The translations under genes and the position numbers were made by a program. Shown here piece by piece: positions 22,720 to 33,714 of a stretch of DNA of 64,000 nt (its first letter is position 1; each line of letters begins with the position of its first letter). The notes beneath the pieces were generated by a model. It was not told the DNA's origin. It searched no databases and saw nothing but the letters and a program-made list of their open reading frames with translations. This stretch comes from Arcuatula senhousia (taxonomy: Eukaryota > Mollusca > Bivalvia > Mytilida > Mytilidae): positions 7,329,501-7,393,500 of the forward strand of contig OZ020307.1 in assembly GCA_963971305.1 (NCBI GenBank), in the 5' to 3' direction.

Positions 22720-23500
22720 AGAAATACATGCATGGCCGGAACCCTTATTTCATACATGCAGAGATCTGATCAAAGATTTTTACATGACATTTTAAGTAAT
22801 GTAGTAATATAAACGTATTTTTAACTCAAACTTCAAGTGCATATACAAAATAGATTTAGACAACCATTACATTAAATACAGAACGCGTGAATTGCCAATC
22901 TCATATCTAAAAAAAAAACCAGTAACTTAACCACATTTTTTTACTCCTATGTATGGCATGATTATTTTGCGGAGGTACTATGCGGTCCCATTCCTCATAA
23001 TGTAGTTGTTCAACATAATTAAGACAACTTTTAAGGACTGTGTCTAGTGTTGCACGGAAGCCATTATATTGTTTTCATGAGAAATCTTGAAATATGATTT
23101 TAAGAATTGGATTTCAGACATTAGACGTCCAGGCGTATCTAACATATTCATTTTATTTGAAAAGCGCCGAACACATATGCGAAATGGAGAAACTTGTACT
23201 TTTTCATTTGACAGACCATGGGGATATTAATGATAACGCCATGATAAATCACAGCACTTTAATATAGTCCCGAGAAACAAAAGGTCTTGAATATCACATT
23301 TTTTGTCATTACTAGTATTTTAATCTCTTATAAAAAAAATTGTTAAAAATATTGACATTTTCTATATTATAATCCTGAACTTTACAGGAAGCTCAAGCTA
23401 AACTATATATATCTTAACGAACATTATTTTAATTGTTTGGTTTTTTTTGTTAAGTTCACAATTTTTTCGTAATTGCTGTTAATCAAAAGAAATGAAAAGT
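22720..23500. other. non-coding stretch
   Basis: No supported gene. Confidence 0.35.
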
Positions 23501-23510
23501 AAAACAATGT

Positions 23511-23625
23511 TCCAGGCAATAAATTTTGCTACTTCTGATGCGCGTTTCGCCTGTTCAAGTCTCATCAGATGCGTTATATCAAAAATATTAAAATGCCAAA
23601 CACTATACGAATTTGAAAAGCTTAA
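23511..23625 (-). repeat. dispersed repeat, GATGAGTCTTGAA family, minus copy
   Basis: The reverse complement carries GTGTTTGGCATTTTAATATT, TCTGATGAGACTTGAACAGG, GAAACGCGCATCAGAAGTAG and AAAATTTATTGCC, matching 14745-14885. Confidence 0.65.
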
Positions 23626-25000
23626 AACAACAAAACCCAAATATACCGAGCTGGAATTGAAATTATAACTGCGATCAACCTTTTGGTAGAGAGAATCCCA
23701 TAGAGTTGAAAATTTTTAAATTAAAACGGATAAAGTGTAAGCATTGATGTGATTCAAACAGCAGGGATAACTACATTTGTTCAAACAAGATCGAACCCTA
23801 CGTTTTTTATCTTAAGGTCTGGTAGCAACACAAAACACAATGTTTATGATGCCATTACATCGCAAATCATTGGGAAGGTATTCTTTACAAAAGTCTTCCA
23901 TGAACTCATGCACTCGTACATGTCGTATACAAAATACATTTCAGAAACAGCAAACAAGTACTGATTTCGCTCATAAAATGATAGAAGTCCGAAGTTGCAG
24001 ATACAATTTAATAATGTGACGGAAAAAGTTAACACGACAAAATAAACCGTTTGAATTCATATCTATATAAACAAAACAACTCAATTGCAATCGACAATAC
24101 TCATTTCGAAAAAAAATGAGGAACTCAGATGCTCTGGAAGGGAAAGTAGATACTTGAGAGTAATAACACACTCGTCAACGATCAAATCAGGTTACGGACA
24201 ATTGATATAAGACAAATCACTGAGAAATAGACCCCGTCTAAAATTAAATTAAAATCAATTAAAGAAAATAACGATTATGACTTGAAAAATAAAATGAAAA
24301 ACTCGAAATTTCATTGAAAAATTCGTTTTAAGACTGACGACGTGTGCCTCTTGTCCAGGACGTATATATATATGCGAAAGAAGGCAAGAAAAGATATGCT
24401 GATTATCCACAACATATGAATTAAACCGATTAAGAGAGAAAATAAAGAGAATACCATAATTTCGAAAGTAAAATCCAAATCCGGCATCGTAAGGATCAAC
24501 GAGGATATTCATGCATGGGCATTACCGGACATAAAAACTGCGAAAATCCGAAAAAAAAACTTCCGATATCATTTAACTGGTAAAGGTCGTGCAAGACAAG
24601 TCTGACAAATTTGCTGATCATTATAAGAAAAGAAACCTCAGCCGTGCTATCTACATATATAACGTTTTTTTTTTATATGAAATTGGATATGAATAGTCTA
24701 AATAAATTGAGGGGACATGCCATAAAAGTCGACTATCATTCACTCTAAGTATATTTGTACATGTAAAAACGCTCCTACCTCTTTTCCCGGTATATCTTTG
24801 AAAACCTGGAAAAAAAAAGAAATTACTTATAAAAAATAGTGACTGACGCGAACTATTTCTTGGAATAAAAGAATTAATGTTTAAAAAACTTTTTATGGCA
24901 AATAATTCCGTTACAAAATGAGCTGAAATGAGACATGTGATCTAGAATAGATACAGAATTTCCAAAGTTACTACACTATAGCATAGTAATATCAACTTTA
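23626..25000. other. mostly non-coding, small repeat fragments
   Basis: 24108-24170 has GAACTCAGATGCTCTGGAAGGGAAAG, a fragment of the CCGGAAGGG..GTTCCTGC repeat family. 24590-24620 has GACAAGTCTGACAAATTTG, a trace of the 382-bp unit. Several 60-85-codon frames overlap one another here and have no recognisable content. Confidence 0.35.
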
Positions 25001-25019
25001 CAACTTCTTTTTTTTTCAG

Positions 25020-25146
25020 GAGAATTACCGATGGGCTGCAGATGATACCAGCACCATCTACAGAAAATGGTTGAGGGACCGAGAAAAGATACTTAACTTA
25101 GTTTGGATAATTGGTTGTAAATTTAGGAAAAAAAATAAAGCATGAA
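25020..25146 (+). other. candidate terminal exon (unrecognised), splice acceptor plus 42-codon frame
   Basis: A strong acceptor (CTTCTTTTTTTTTCAG, AG at 25018-25019) is followed by an open frame beginning ENYRWAADDTSTIYRKWLRD and ending at TGA near 25145, with AATAAA just before the stop. The composition (charged, Trp-containing, few hydrophobic runs) is unlike the AT-noise frames around it. I found no upstream exon or donor and recognise no family. It may be a pseudogene exon. Two more coding-like frames follow within 260 bp. Confidence 0.25.
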
Positions 25147-25196
25147 ATCATCTTCCATTGGTGATGAACTAGTGAATAAAACTAGGCGATGGACTG

Positions 25197-25406
25197 AAAA
25201 AGAAGGCGGCTTTGAAACAAACTCCAACTGGTAAAGAACTGTCGAGAGACGTAGGACATCTATTGATGGCGGATGGCGGATGGCGTTGGGCTGAAAAAGA
25301 TATACGAACTAAAATAATCACCAAGCGATGGGATTTTGATCTAGAAAGATACAAAATCAAAAACAAAGGTCTAACTAGTGAAGGCCTTAAAGAATTAACA
25401 AACTAA
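25197..25406 (+). other. coding-like open frame, unrecognised
   Basis: The frame is open from just after a stop at 25194 to TAA at 25404-25406, with no ATG before residue 24. It reads KKKAALKQTPTGKELSRDVG, then LLMADGGWRWAEKDIR and WDFDLERYKIKNKGLTSEG. A preceding frame (25143-25235) reads MKSSSIGDELVNKTRRWTEK. The phrases RRWTEKE and WRWAEKD recall each other and the earlier NYRWAADD, suggesting short internal repeats or a frame-shifted coding remnant. The product is unknown. Confidence 0.25.
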
Positions 25407-25409
25407 ACC

Positions 25410-25880
25410 AAACTCACTCAGCGATGCAAGTGGTGAATTTACCAAACTATATATTCAATTTCGGATAAAGAAATGTAAAAAAATAGAAATTTATTAAATT
25501 GCTTGAAAACAAAAAGAAAATAATAAAGATCTATGGCATTCAATATTTTATCGATATAGCTTTCACAGCATCATTATTATACTCTCTTCTCGAATTCGAC
25601 TGATCGGTGATCATTCAGTAAAAATACCGACGACAATAGAGATAAACAAAAATATTTCCTTGCATAGAAATTGTTGCATTCTTACTTTGTTGGGATACAA
25701 CTCATGCGAGATACAAGGTTATGAATGTATTATGCTATATGTATTATACCTTTTTTTTATAAGAAATATGATTCCAAATCATTTTTTGTTTCTGCTTCTC
25801 AATCTGGAGTTACGATCAAGTTGATTATATAAAATACGTCTCGAAGGTTTTTTTTTCTATTTGGATCACATCCTAGTAGA
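25410..25880. other. AT-rich non-coding stretch
   Basis: Nothing recognised. Confidence 0.35.
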
Positions 25881-25886
25881 GTTGTC

Positions 25887-26090
25887 GAAGAAGCAAAGGT
25901 GTACCAATGGGACAATTGATTGGAAAGACCAAGAAAAAATAGGTAGACATAAAATCATCATATAAAATATCACAAAGCACACACAAAGCAACGGGAACTC
26001 TAGTCGGAACGAGAGCGAACTCTGTTACTCAGAAAGAGTAAGCAGTTCCTTCTTTCTATAGCAAATTCATCCTGTTGCCAACGATCAATC
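25887..26090 (+). repeat. dispersed repeat, TACCAATGGGAC..GTAAGCAGTTCCT family
   Basis: GTACCAATGGGACAATTGAT starts it and CTCAGAAAGAGTAAGCAGTTCC comes ~150 bp later. Related copies: 31237-31420, 33480-33560 (partial), 35020-35395, 45268-45400 and 56355-56600 (+), with a minus trace at 36940-36965. The consensus includes GTCAAAAGTCCG.AAGGGCA and an A-rich middle that yields chance Lys/Asn/Thr-rich frames. Probably a decayed transposable element; class unknown. Confidence 0.6.
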
Positions 26091-26419
26091 CAGTATCTTT
26101 AAGTTTGACAAAAGCTATACTAGTAGTAAACACGATAAAGCAAATGTGCCATACCTTAAACCAGTTAAAGCAGCCACGCTGCATATGATCCCCCGCGCCG
26201 TACTCGTGTTGATAGTATAAGGGACTAATAACAGAAAGAAATAAACAGGGACTATAGTTGTAAGATATGTTGTTAGACGTATTATTGGTATTGGTAGTAA
26301 TATTAACCTGCAAATTGTTTTATAAGAAATAAGATTATTTATATATGATGTAGGGATAGGCACCTCTATCGAAAATAATTCTGAGGTTAATTTGGCTGAC
26401 ACAAAAAAATAAAGGTTCA

Positions 26420-26930
26420 TAACTATTCCAAATAACCTGGAATCAGTATAAAGGAATAATTTGCCCTAATGCTACCTATCAAAATTTCGAAACCTTCTCC
26501 AAAATCTTCATCCATAGTGCAACTACTGAGCCAAGTTTCAGTAACCTAGGAAGAATTCCATGACGAAGAAATGTGCTTTTAGGCTACCTATGCAGCCCCA
26601 CCCCTAGGGGCATTATCAAAATTCCGAAACCTTCGGCAAAATCTACATCCATAGTGCAACTATTGAGCCAAACTTTAGTTCCGTATTCCAAATAACTTAG
26701 AGGAGTTGCGTGACGAAGGAAAAATTTGGCCTTAGCACATATGCAGCCCAGCTCCTAGGGGCATTATCAAAATTCTGAAACCTTCGGCACAGTCCACACT
26801 CAAAATACAATCAATGACCCAAGTTTCATCTTTCTAAACCCACTGGTTTCAGAGATTATCATGGACATTAACTCCATCAACATGACGTACGTACATGACG
26901 TCACTTTTTTAACAAATGAAGTTACGTGTA
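26420..26930. repeat. ~145-bp tandem repeat, about three diverged copies (Helitron-like core?)
   Basis: The phrase TCAAAATT(T/C)(C/T)GAAACCTTC occurs at ~26478, ~26617 and ~26767 (spacing 139 and 150), each copy also carrying CC(A)TAGTGCAACTA.TGAGCCAA and CCTAGGGGCATTATC. Unit length and context resemble the cores of the pearl/Helitron-like elements elsewhere in the window. The ends are not clear. Confidence 0.6.
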
Positions 26931-26959
26931 TAGTATAGAACTAACCTGCTTCGCATACT

Positions 26960-27190
26960 TTTCATGCCATGTTAACATAAAACTTGTGCGAAAAATTTTA
27001 ATGTCATGAATCATGTGAAAAGCGCATTTAAAAATACACGAATTTCATGCTTTTCTCATTTCATTCCATTTTCTCGCAAAATTTATTCGCATTTCACATG
27101 AAACTGCTAGGAACAAATTTCATGTAATATATCAACAACAACAAAACTCACATGAAATGAAATTATTGACATTCATGAATATATGAAACA
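26960..27190. repeat. cluster of TTCACATGAAA-type short palindromic motifs
   Basis: Dense short copies of CATGTGAA / TTCACATG / TTTCATG on both strands. A similar cluster lies at 45560-45800. Non-coding. Confidence 0.5.
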
Positions 27191-27256
27191 ATTGCCTGCA
27201 TGTGAGTTGCGTGTGATTGTTTAAGTGGTATGTGATTATTTGTGCCTATTTTTGCA
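27191..27256 (+). repeat. left remnant of the 32-bp minisatellite
   Basis: GTGTGATTGTTTAAGTGGTATGTGATTATTTGTGCCTATTTTTGC (27211 on) matches two degraded monomers of the array that resumes at 28193. This places the Helitron-like element inside the minisatellite. Confidence 0.55.
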
Positions 27257-28192
27257 GAAGCGACATATAGGGGTTACTTTGGCACTATCCGTCGTCTTGC
27301 GTCGTCCTGTGACGTCGTTCTGCGGCGTCACAAAAATTTCCGTCGCAGTTTTCCAGGCAACTACATGCCACAGCCTCTTGATATTTGGTGATGTAGCTTC
27401 ATCACATAGTACTATAAGGTGTAAAGCGATTTTAAGCCCGAAAAATAACTACTTCCTGTTAGACGAACACTTAACGTTTTATATATAATAGACATAAATG
27501 CCAAATTTTCTTCGCAGTTTTCCAAGCAACTACATGCCACTGCCTCTTGATATTTGGTATATAGCTTCATCACATAGTACTCTATGGTGTAAAGCGATTT
27601 TATGCTTGAAAAATAACCACTTCCTGTTTGACGTATACTTAATGTTTTATATATAATGGACATAGATGCCAAATTTTCGTCGCAGTTTTTCAGGCAACTA
27701 CATGCCACAGCCTCTTGATATTTGGTATGTCGCTTCATCGCATAGTACTATATGGTGTAAAGTGATTTTATGCCTGAAAAATAACTACTTCCTGTTTGAC
27801 GAATACTTAATGTTTTATAATATATAATGGACATACATGCCAAATTTTCGTCGCAGTTTTCCAGACAACTACATGCCACAGCCTCTTGATATTTAGTATG
27901 TTGCTTCATCACATAGTACTATAAGTTGTAAGCGATTTTATGCCCGAAAAATAACTACTTCCGGTTTGACGAATACTTAATGTTTTATATATAATGGACA
28001 TAGATGCCAAATTATCTTCGCAGTTTTCCTGGCAACTACATGCCACAGCCTCTTGATATTTGGTATGCAGCTTCATTGCATAGTACTATAGGGTGTTAAG
28101 CGATTTTATGTCCGAAAAATAACTACTTCCTGTTTGGTGATCAAACATAGATACGCAGGCGACATATGCCTTCCGGGGAAGGCTCCATCTAG
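27257..28192. mobile_element. Helitron-like (pearl-type) non-autonomous element with five 169-bp units
   Basis: The left part is GC/CpG-rich (GCGACATATAGGGG..CGTCGTC..GACGTCG). The core phrase GCAGTTTTCC.GGCAACTACA starts at 27345, 27514, 27682, 27853 and 28020, so units are 167-171 bp. The right end has GCGACATAT, a perfect hairpin GCCTTCC..GGAAGGC (28168-28183) and then CTAG (28189-28192). A subterminal hairpin followed by CTRR is typical of Helitron 3' ends. No Rep/helicase is present. The frames inside are repeat read-through. Confidence 0.7.
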
Positions 28193-29808
28193 TTTTTGTT
28201 AGTTTTTGCCTTTGTACTTGATTGTTTTGGTTAGTTTTTGCCTTTGTACGTAATTTTTGTTTGTTAGTTCTCGCTTTTGTATGTGATTGTTTAGGTTAGT
28301 TTTTGCCTTTATACTTGATTGTTTTGGTTACTTTTTACCATTATACGTGATCGTTTTTGTTACTTTTTGCCTGTGTACGTGATTATTTTAGTTATTTTTT
28401 GCCTGTGTGCGCAATTGATTTGGTTAGTTTTTGCCTGTGTACGTGATTGATTTGGTTAGTTTTTGCCTGTGTACGTGATTGTTTTTTTTAGTTCTCGCCT
28501 TTGTACGTGATTGTTGTGGTTAGTTTTTGCCTTTATACGTGATTGCTTTGGTTACTTTTTGCCTGTGTACGTGATTGCTTTGGTTACTTTTTGCCTGTGT
28601 ACGTGATTGATTTGGTTACTTTTTGCCTGTGTACGTGATTGTTGTGGTTAGTTTTTGCCTTTATACGTGATTGCTTTGGTTACTTTTTGCCTTAAACCTG
28701 ATTGTTTTGGTTAGTTTTTGCCTTTCTACGTGATAGTTTTGGTTAGTTTTTGCCTTTGTACGTGATTTTTTTGTTAGTTCTCGCCTTTGTACATGATTGT
28801 TTTTGTTAGTTCTCGCCTTTGTACGTGTTTGTTTTGGTTAGTTTTTGTCTCTGACGTGATTGTTCTGGAAAGCTTTTGCATTTGTACGTAATTTTGTTTG
28901 TTAGTTCTCGCCTTTGTACGTGATTATTTTGGTCAGTTTTTGCCTTTGTGCGTGATTTTTATTTTTTTTGGTTAGTTCTCGCCTTTGTATGTGATTGTTT
29001 TGGTTAGTTTTTTCCTTTGTAAGTGATTGTTTTTTTTCAGCTTTTGCCTTTGTACTTGATTGTTTTCTGTTATTTTTCGCCTTTGTACGTGATTGTTTTA
29101 GTTAGTTTTTTTCCTATGTAAGTGATTGCTTTTATTAGTTTTTGCTTTGTACATGATTTATTTTGTTAGTTCTCGCCTTTGTATCTGATTGTTTTGATTA
29201 GTTTTTGCCTTTGTACGTGATTGTTTTGGTTACTTTTTACCAGTGTACGAGATTTTTTTAGTTAGTTTTTGCCTGTGTGCGTGATTGATTTGGTTAGTTT
29301 TTGCCTGTGTACGTGATTGATTTGGTTAGTTTTTGCCTGTGTAAGTGATTGTTTTTGTTAGTTCTCGCCTTTGTACGTGATTGTTTTGGTAAGTTTTTGC
29401 TTTTGTACGTTATTGTTTTTGTTAGTTCTCGCCTTTGAAGGTTAGTTTTTGCCTTTAAACGTGATTGTTTTGATTAGTTTTTGCCTTTGTACGCGATTGT
29501 TTTTGTTAGTTCTCGCCTTTGTACGTGATTGTTTTAGTTAGCTTTTGCCTTTGTACGTGATTGATTGTTTTGGTTACTTTTTGCCTTTTAACGTTGTTGT
29601 TTTTGTTAGTTCTTGCCTGTGTACGTGATTGATTTGGTTAGTTTTTGCCTTTGTATGTGATTTTTGTTGTTAGTTCTCGCCTTTGTACTTGATTGTTTTG
29701 GTTAGTTTTTGCCTGTGTACGTGATTATTTTGGTAAGTTCTTGCCTGTGTACGTGATTGATTTGGTTAGTTTCTGCCTGTGTACGTGATTGTTCAAGTTA
29801 GTTTTTTT
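28193..29808 (+). repeat. 32-bp minisatellite, about 50 monomers
   Basis: The monomer is TTAGTTTTTGCCTTTGTACG + TGATTGTTTTGG (32 bp; e.g. consecutive units at ~28415-28500). Variants substitute TTAGTTCTCGCC, TTACTTTTTGCC, GCCTGTGTACG, or GATTGATTTGG, and neighbouring monomers often share the same variant, suggesting local duplication. The plus strand is T/G-rich with very little A or C. There are no spacers, so it is not a CRISPR array. Confidence 0.9.
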
Positions 29809-29809
29809 A

Positions 29810-30200
29810 ATGATCTCGTCGTTTTCCTTTTAATTTTTCAAGACGACTTTTTAATGTTAGATATGCAGGTTTTAGCATATGTAATAGTTTTTTTACTGAT
29901 GCAGTATCGAGCCACATGTTTTGCTTCAACTTTTCAACATTGTTCATTCGAGTTCAATTATTTATGTTACTTTGGACAAAATTGTTTACAACTTTCGCTG
30001 CAATTTTCTATATAAAGGAATTGGGTTCATACCTCAGAGTAACAAAAGTTTGAAGATTTTTTCCTTCTTCATTCTGTAAATGCCTTACTTGCTACTAACT
30101 GAAGTATTTGTTCCTTGGACAGCCTACAATAGCTGGACACGTTAAAATCTAATCAAATCAAAAACGCTTTGCTATGTGTATAAGCAAGGTTAAATTGAAA
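29810..30200. other. non-coding stretch
   Basis: A 78-codon plus frame (29779-30015) begins inside the minisatellite and is hydrophobic by T-richness. I see no gene. Confidence 0.4.
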
Positions 30201-31116
30201 CAAGAATATGTCCAAAAGACATAATGCCCCATCTCGCAACATTTATTTTTTCCCACAATCACTAAAGCATCAACATGGTTGCTATTAAAGCACTTGTCAG
30301 AAGGAATGGACTTTAACTTAACCGTTCTTCTATAAGTGGTCATTCATGCGGAAATATAGGTCACTGCCAGCGTCCGAAGCATGCATTGTGCTAAGCATCA
30401 CTAGGTGCACCTAAAATACCAATATAGTTGATGTGGCACATGTCAGTAAAAAAGGAATGGTCTCCATCCATTCTTCTTTAAGTGGTCATTCATGCGGAAA
30501 ATATAGGTCATAGCCAGCATCCGAAGCATGCATTGTTCTTAGCATCACTAGGTGCACCTATCATAACAATAGAGTAGATGTGGCACATGTCAGTAAGTGG
30601 GAATGGACCTGAACCAGTCTTCTTTAAGAGGCCATCCATGCGGAAAATATAGGTCACATCCAGCATCCGAAGCATGCATTGTGCTAAGCATCACTAGGTG
30701 CACCTACCATACCTATTTGGTTTGTATGGCACTTGTCAGTAAGAAGGAATGGACTTTAACCATTCTTATATAAGTGGTCATTTATGCGGAAAATATAGGT
30801 CACTGCCAGCATCCGAAGCATGCATTGTGCTTAGCATCACTAGGTGCGCATACCATACCAATATGGTTCATGTAGCACTTGTCAGTTAGAGGGAATAGAC
30901 TTTAACCATTTTTCTGTACATGATCATTCATGCAGAAAATATAGGTCACATCCAACATCCGAAGCATGCAATGTTCTTATCATCACTAGATGCACCTACC
31001 ATACCAATATGATTGATGTGGCATTTGTCAGTAAGTGCAAATTTGGAAATATGGGATTTGGGACGAACAGACCTGAACACTATATGCCCCTCTATTTTCG
31101 TAGATGGGGCATAAAA
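30201..31116. mobile_element. non-autonomous element with five 146-bp units and ATGCCCC/GGGGCAT ends
   Basis: The left end CAAGAATATGTCC..AATGCCCCATCT (30201-30234) is inverted at the right end as AGATGGGGCATAAAA (31102-31116). The right terminus also folds locally (TGCCCC..GGGGCA, 31085-31112). Core units (CATTCATGCGGAAAATATAG..GCATCACTAGGTGCACCTA) start at 30341, 30487, 30633, 30779 and 30924. I infer the pearl/Helitron-like class; there is no coding capacity. Confidence 0.7.
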
Positions 31117-31236
31117 AATCTAATATTTATATAAAAAGAATTACTGTTTTCATTAGCATTGACTGTGAATTGGTACCTATAGTGAAATGAAAAAAATGAA
31201 CATGTTTTGGGCTTCATGGTCGTTGTATGCCTGATA

Positions 31237-31420
31237 GAAGAAAAGAGGTACCAATGGGGCATTAGAGTGTCAAAAGTCCGTAAGGGCAACGACAAAACCG
31301 GTAAACACGAACAAGAACAGCACGAAAAACACAAAACACAAAATCAACCGAACGGAAACAAACAACACGAACAATGCATGATGTTATCCCGCTATTACAG
31401 TGGTAAATATTAAACACAGT
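31237..31420 (+). repeat. dispersed repeat, TACCAATGGG family
   Basis: GGTACCAATGGGGCATTAGA, then GTCAAAAGTCCGTAAGGGCA and an A-rich stretch giving a chance 68-codon Lys/Gln-rich frame. Same family as 25887 and 35020. Confidence 0.6.
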
Positions 31421-31424
31421 CAAC

Positions 31425-31885
31425 ATGATTTTTCCTTGTTAAAATTACAAAAAGAAAACTAATCTACTTCAAGGCAAAGTTTGATCTAATTGGACTCTCA
31501 ATTACAAAAATCCACACAAAGAAAGGTATATAGCTGGATTTTCATCATGTTCAACTACAGAGTTGTACGATCTTGTCTGCTGTCAAGGAAGGGCAACAAA
31601 CATACTAAGACACTATTGGTAATCGTAGTGGAATCAATCATATGTGAATTTTATAATAAAGAACTAAAAAGATTTGTTAGATAATTTTAAATCCTGCATG
31701 CATGTTCATTTTCTAAAGTTCATTCTTTAACTCTGTACACTAAAAACTTAAGTGTTGTCTGGAAAAAAACTTCTTGAAAAGGCCTTTAAACATTCAAGGA
31801 ACTTTGTTTTGTTTTAGATTTTAATTCTACATTTTTCCCCAATGCATCTTATAAAGATAAACTTTTATACACACGGAACCAAGCT
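31425..31885. other. non-coding stretch
   Basis: Nothing recognised. A 64-codon frame at 31490-31684 has no motif. Confidence 0.35.
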
Positions 31886-31889
31886 TGCA

Positions 31890-32800
31890 GTATGCTCGAT
31901 TTCCTTATTGACAACATATTTGTCACATTTGAGGAGAGATTTTCCAACTACAAATTGGCATTCCAATGGGCACAAATTGTGCTTCTCTCCGACTTGTTTT
32001 TATATTCTTATGAGACTGAATTTCTTCAGGAACTCGTAAAGAACAAAAAGATGAAAGATGCGAGGTCCTTTAAACTCACTTTCAGGTACATTGATGATGT
32101 ACTTTTTGCCAACAACGCCTCGTTTGGTAGATTGGTAGATGGATTCCTTCGATATATCCTCCAGAGCTAGATATCAAAGAAACAACCCACTTGTTTTACG
32201 TTATTCTTTGATTTTCATCTCGAATTTTACCAAGGTGGTCATCTCAGTACAAAGATTCACGATAAAAGAGACGACTTCAATTTTTCAAATTTTCCTAACC
32301 TGGAAAGCAACATACCCACTCCACCTGCTTATGGTGTTTATTATATTTCACAACTTATTCAATATGCCAGGGCTTCTACTAATTTTTTCCAGATTTTTTT
32401 TAAACGACACCACTGTCTCCGTGACCTACTATTAAACCAGAGTTATTTGAAAATACGTCTTATACGATCTCTAAAACAAATCTTCCTTCGGTATCAGTCA
32501 TCGGTGGAAAAATCAAAATAATGTTAGACATTATGGTTAATGAATGTTTTTATTAGTGTTTGGCTAGTTGTTGTACTGAGATGATCACCTCGATATCCCT
32601 ATTATGTCTTCACAACTGTCTTGTGTTTTGTGGTACTATCGGAATGGAGGAAGGAAGTTTGGCGCGCCGTAAAACCTGATTTAACCAATCCATTCTTTTG
32701 AAATGCCTGTACGTCTTCAATTTCCTCTTGGATATTAAGATTGATCCTTCAAGTTAAGAAATTTTGTTACGACCTTTATTTCAAATATTTGCTTTGAAAA
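31890..32800 (+). pseudogene. PLE reverse transcriptase, most complete copy, frame-shifted
   Basis: The plus strand gives MLDFLIDNIFVTFEERF, then in another frame GIPMGTNC (finger/palm loop), then DLFLYSYETEFLQELVKN and LTFRYIDDVLFANNASFG with the YIDD catalytic motif (about 32086-32110). After stops and shifts: KRDDFNFSNFPNLESNIPTP, AYGVYYISQLIQYARAS, RHHCLRDLLLNQSYLKIRLI and FLRYQSSVEK (to ~32515). This order matches Penelope-like reverse transcriptases. The downstream segment (GGCGCGCCGTAAAACCTG, then the ~190-bp segment) runs to ~32790. At least three frame shifts make it non-functional. No GIY-YIG endonuclease is recognisable. Confidence 0.7.
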
Positions 32801-33290
32801 TACAGCACAAACATAAATCCTACTGGATAAAAACCATCAAATTTCTGTCTCCTTCTGCTAGCTGTTCAATCTAGGTAACGTCTTTTTGGTTTTATTTTAG
32901 TTCTGGCGCTGCCATGTGCTTTGTATGCATTTATAGTTTTTTTCATTAACGGACCACGGTTGGGAAATTCTGTAATTCTGGTCTGCAAAATGCTTTAAAA
33001 TAGCACCATTGGACCCGCTATATAGCTGTTATATAGCTGCAGTATCATGGATCTTTATGGCCTTTTATGAAATTTCTTTTAATATTTTGAGTGACTCTTT
33101 AGAAATAGCATCAGCAGCAAATTGTTAAAAGTTGGTATACTGTAATTCAGGAACCTATGCCATGTGTCTGAATGGTAATTGATAACACAACTGTCACGTT
33201 GCATTGTTAATGATAAAAATAGTAGTACAAAGCCTACACGATCCAGTCCGGTAGAACATATGTATAGAAATCTCGTGACTGTCACCGTCA
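32800..33290. other. non-coding stretch
   Basis: No supported gene. The 83-codon minus frame (33079-33330) overlaps decayed repeat. Confidence 0.35.
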
Positions 33291-33560
33291 TATGATGGGT
33301 TACGTAAAATTTCTCGATAGAAGCAACCAAACTACCAAATTAAATAACCAAGACAAATTCAGAAAACACAAAACATCAGAAGAGTACAAATCGAAAAGCA
33401 CGACACATACGAAAAAAAAAAACAGACAAAAAAAAAACAACAAAAAACAAAAAACAAAAACAAACAACCAAATTGCAATCAGCCACGTGAGAAGAGAATG
33501 AGCTCAAACGCTCCAGAAGGGAAAACATTTCCTGGGTCAAATCCTGTATAGGGCGACGAT
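33290..33560 (+). repeat. A-rich decayed repeat (TACCAATGGG..GAAGGG family)
   Basis: ACGTAAAATTTCTCGATAGA, an A-rich tract rich in AAAAACA, then GCTCAAACGCTCCAGAAGGG. The Lys/Thr-rich 69-codon frame here is low-complexity read-through. Confidence 0.5.
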
Positions 33561-33714
33561 TCAGACAATCTATAGTAAGCTTTCAGCTTGAAAGGTAGAA
33601 ATCATGTATTTGTCTATGACCTCATGGTGTCTTCCGTGAAAATCTTTGAGTGACGACAACAATCGAGGAGCAACATAACCCTATATATGAAGACATTGTC
33701 ACTTTTGGTTACCC

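Noticed and set aside
27225..27738. Open frames on both strands in the 169-bp repeat region
   Set aside because: Both are generated by the tandem core units of a non-autonomous element.
28193..29808. CRISPR-like periodic repeat
   Set aside because: Monomers are contiguous 32-bp units with no unique spacers, in clearly eukaryotic DNA.
33292..33501. Lys/Thr/Asn-rich 69-codon frame as a basic protein
   Set aside because: Low-complexity A-rich repeat sequence; a similar middle occurs in other copies of the same dispersed repeat.
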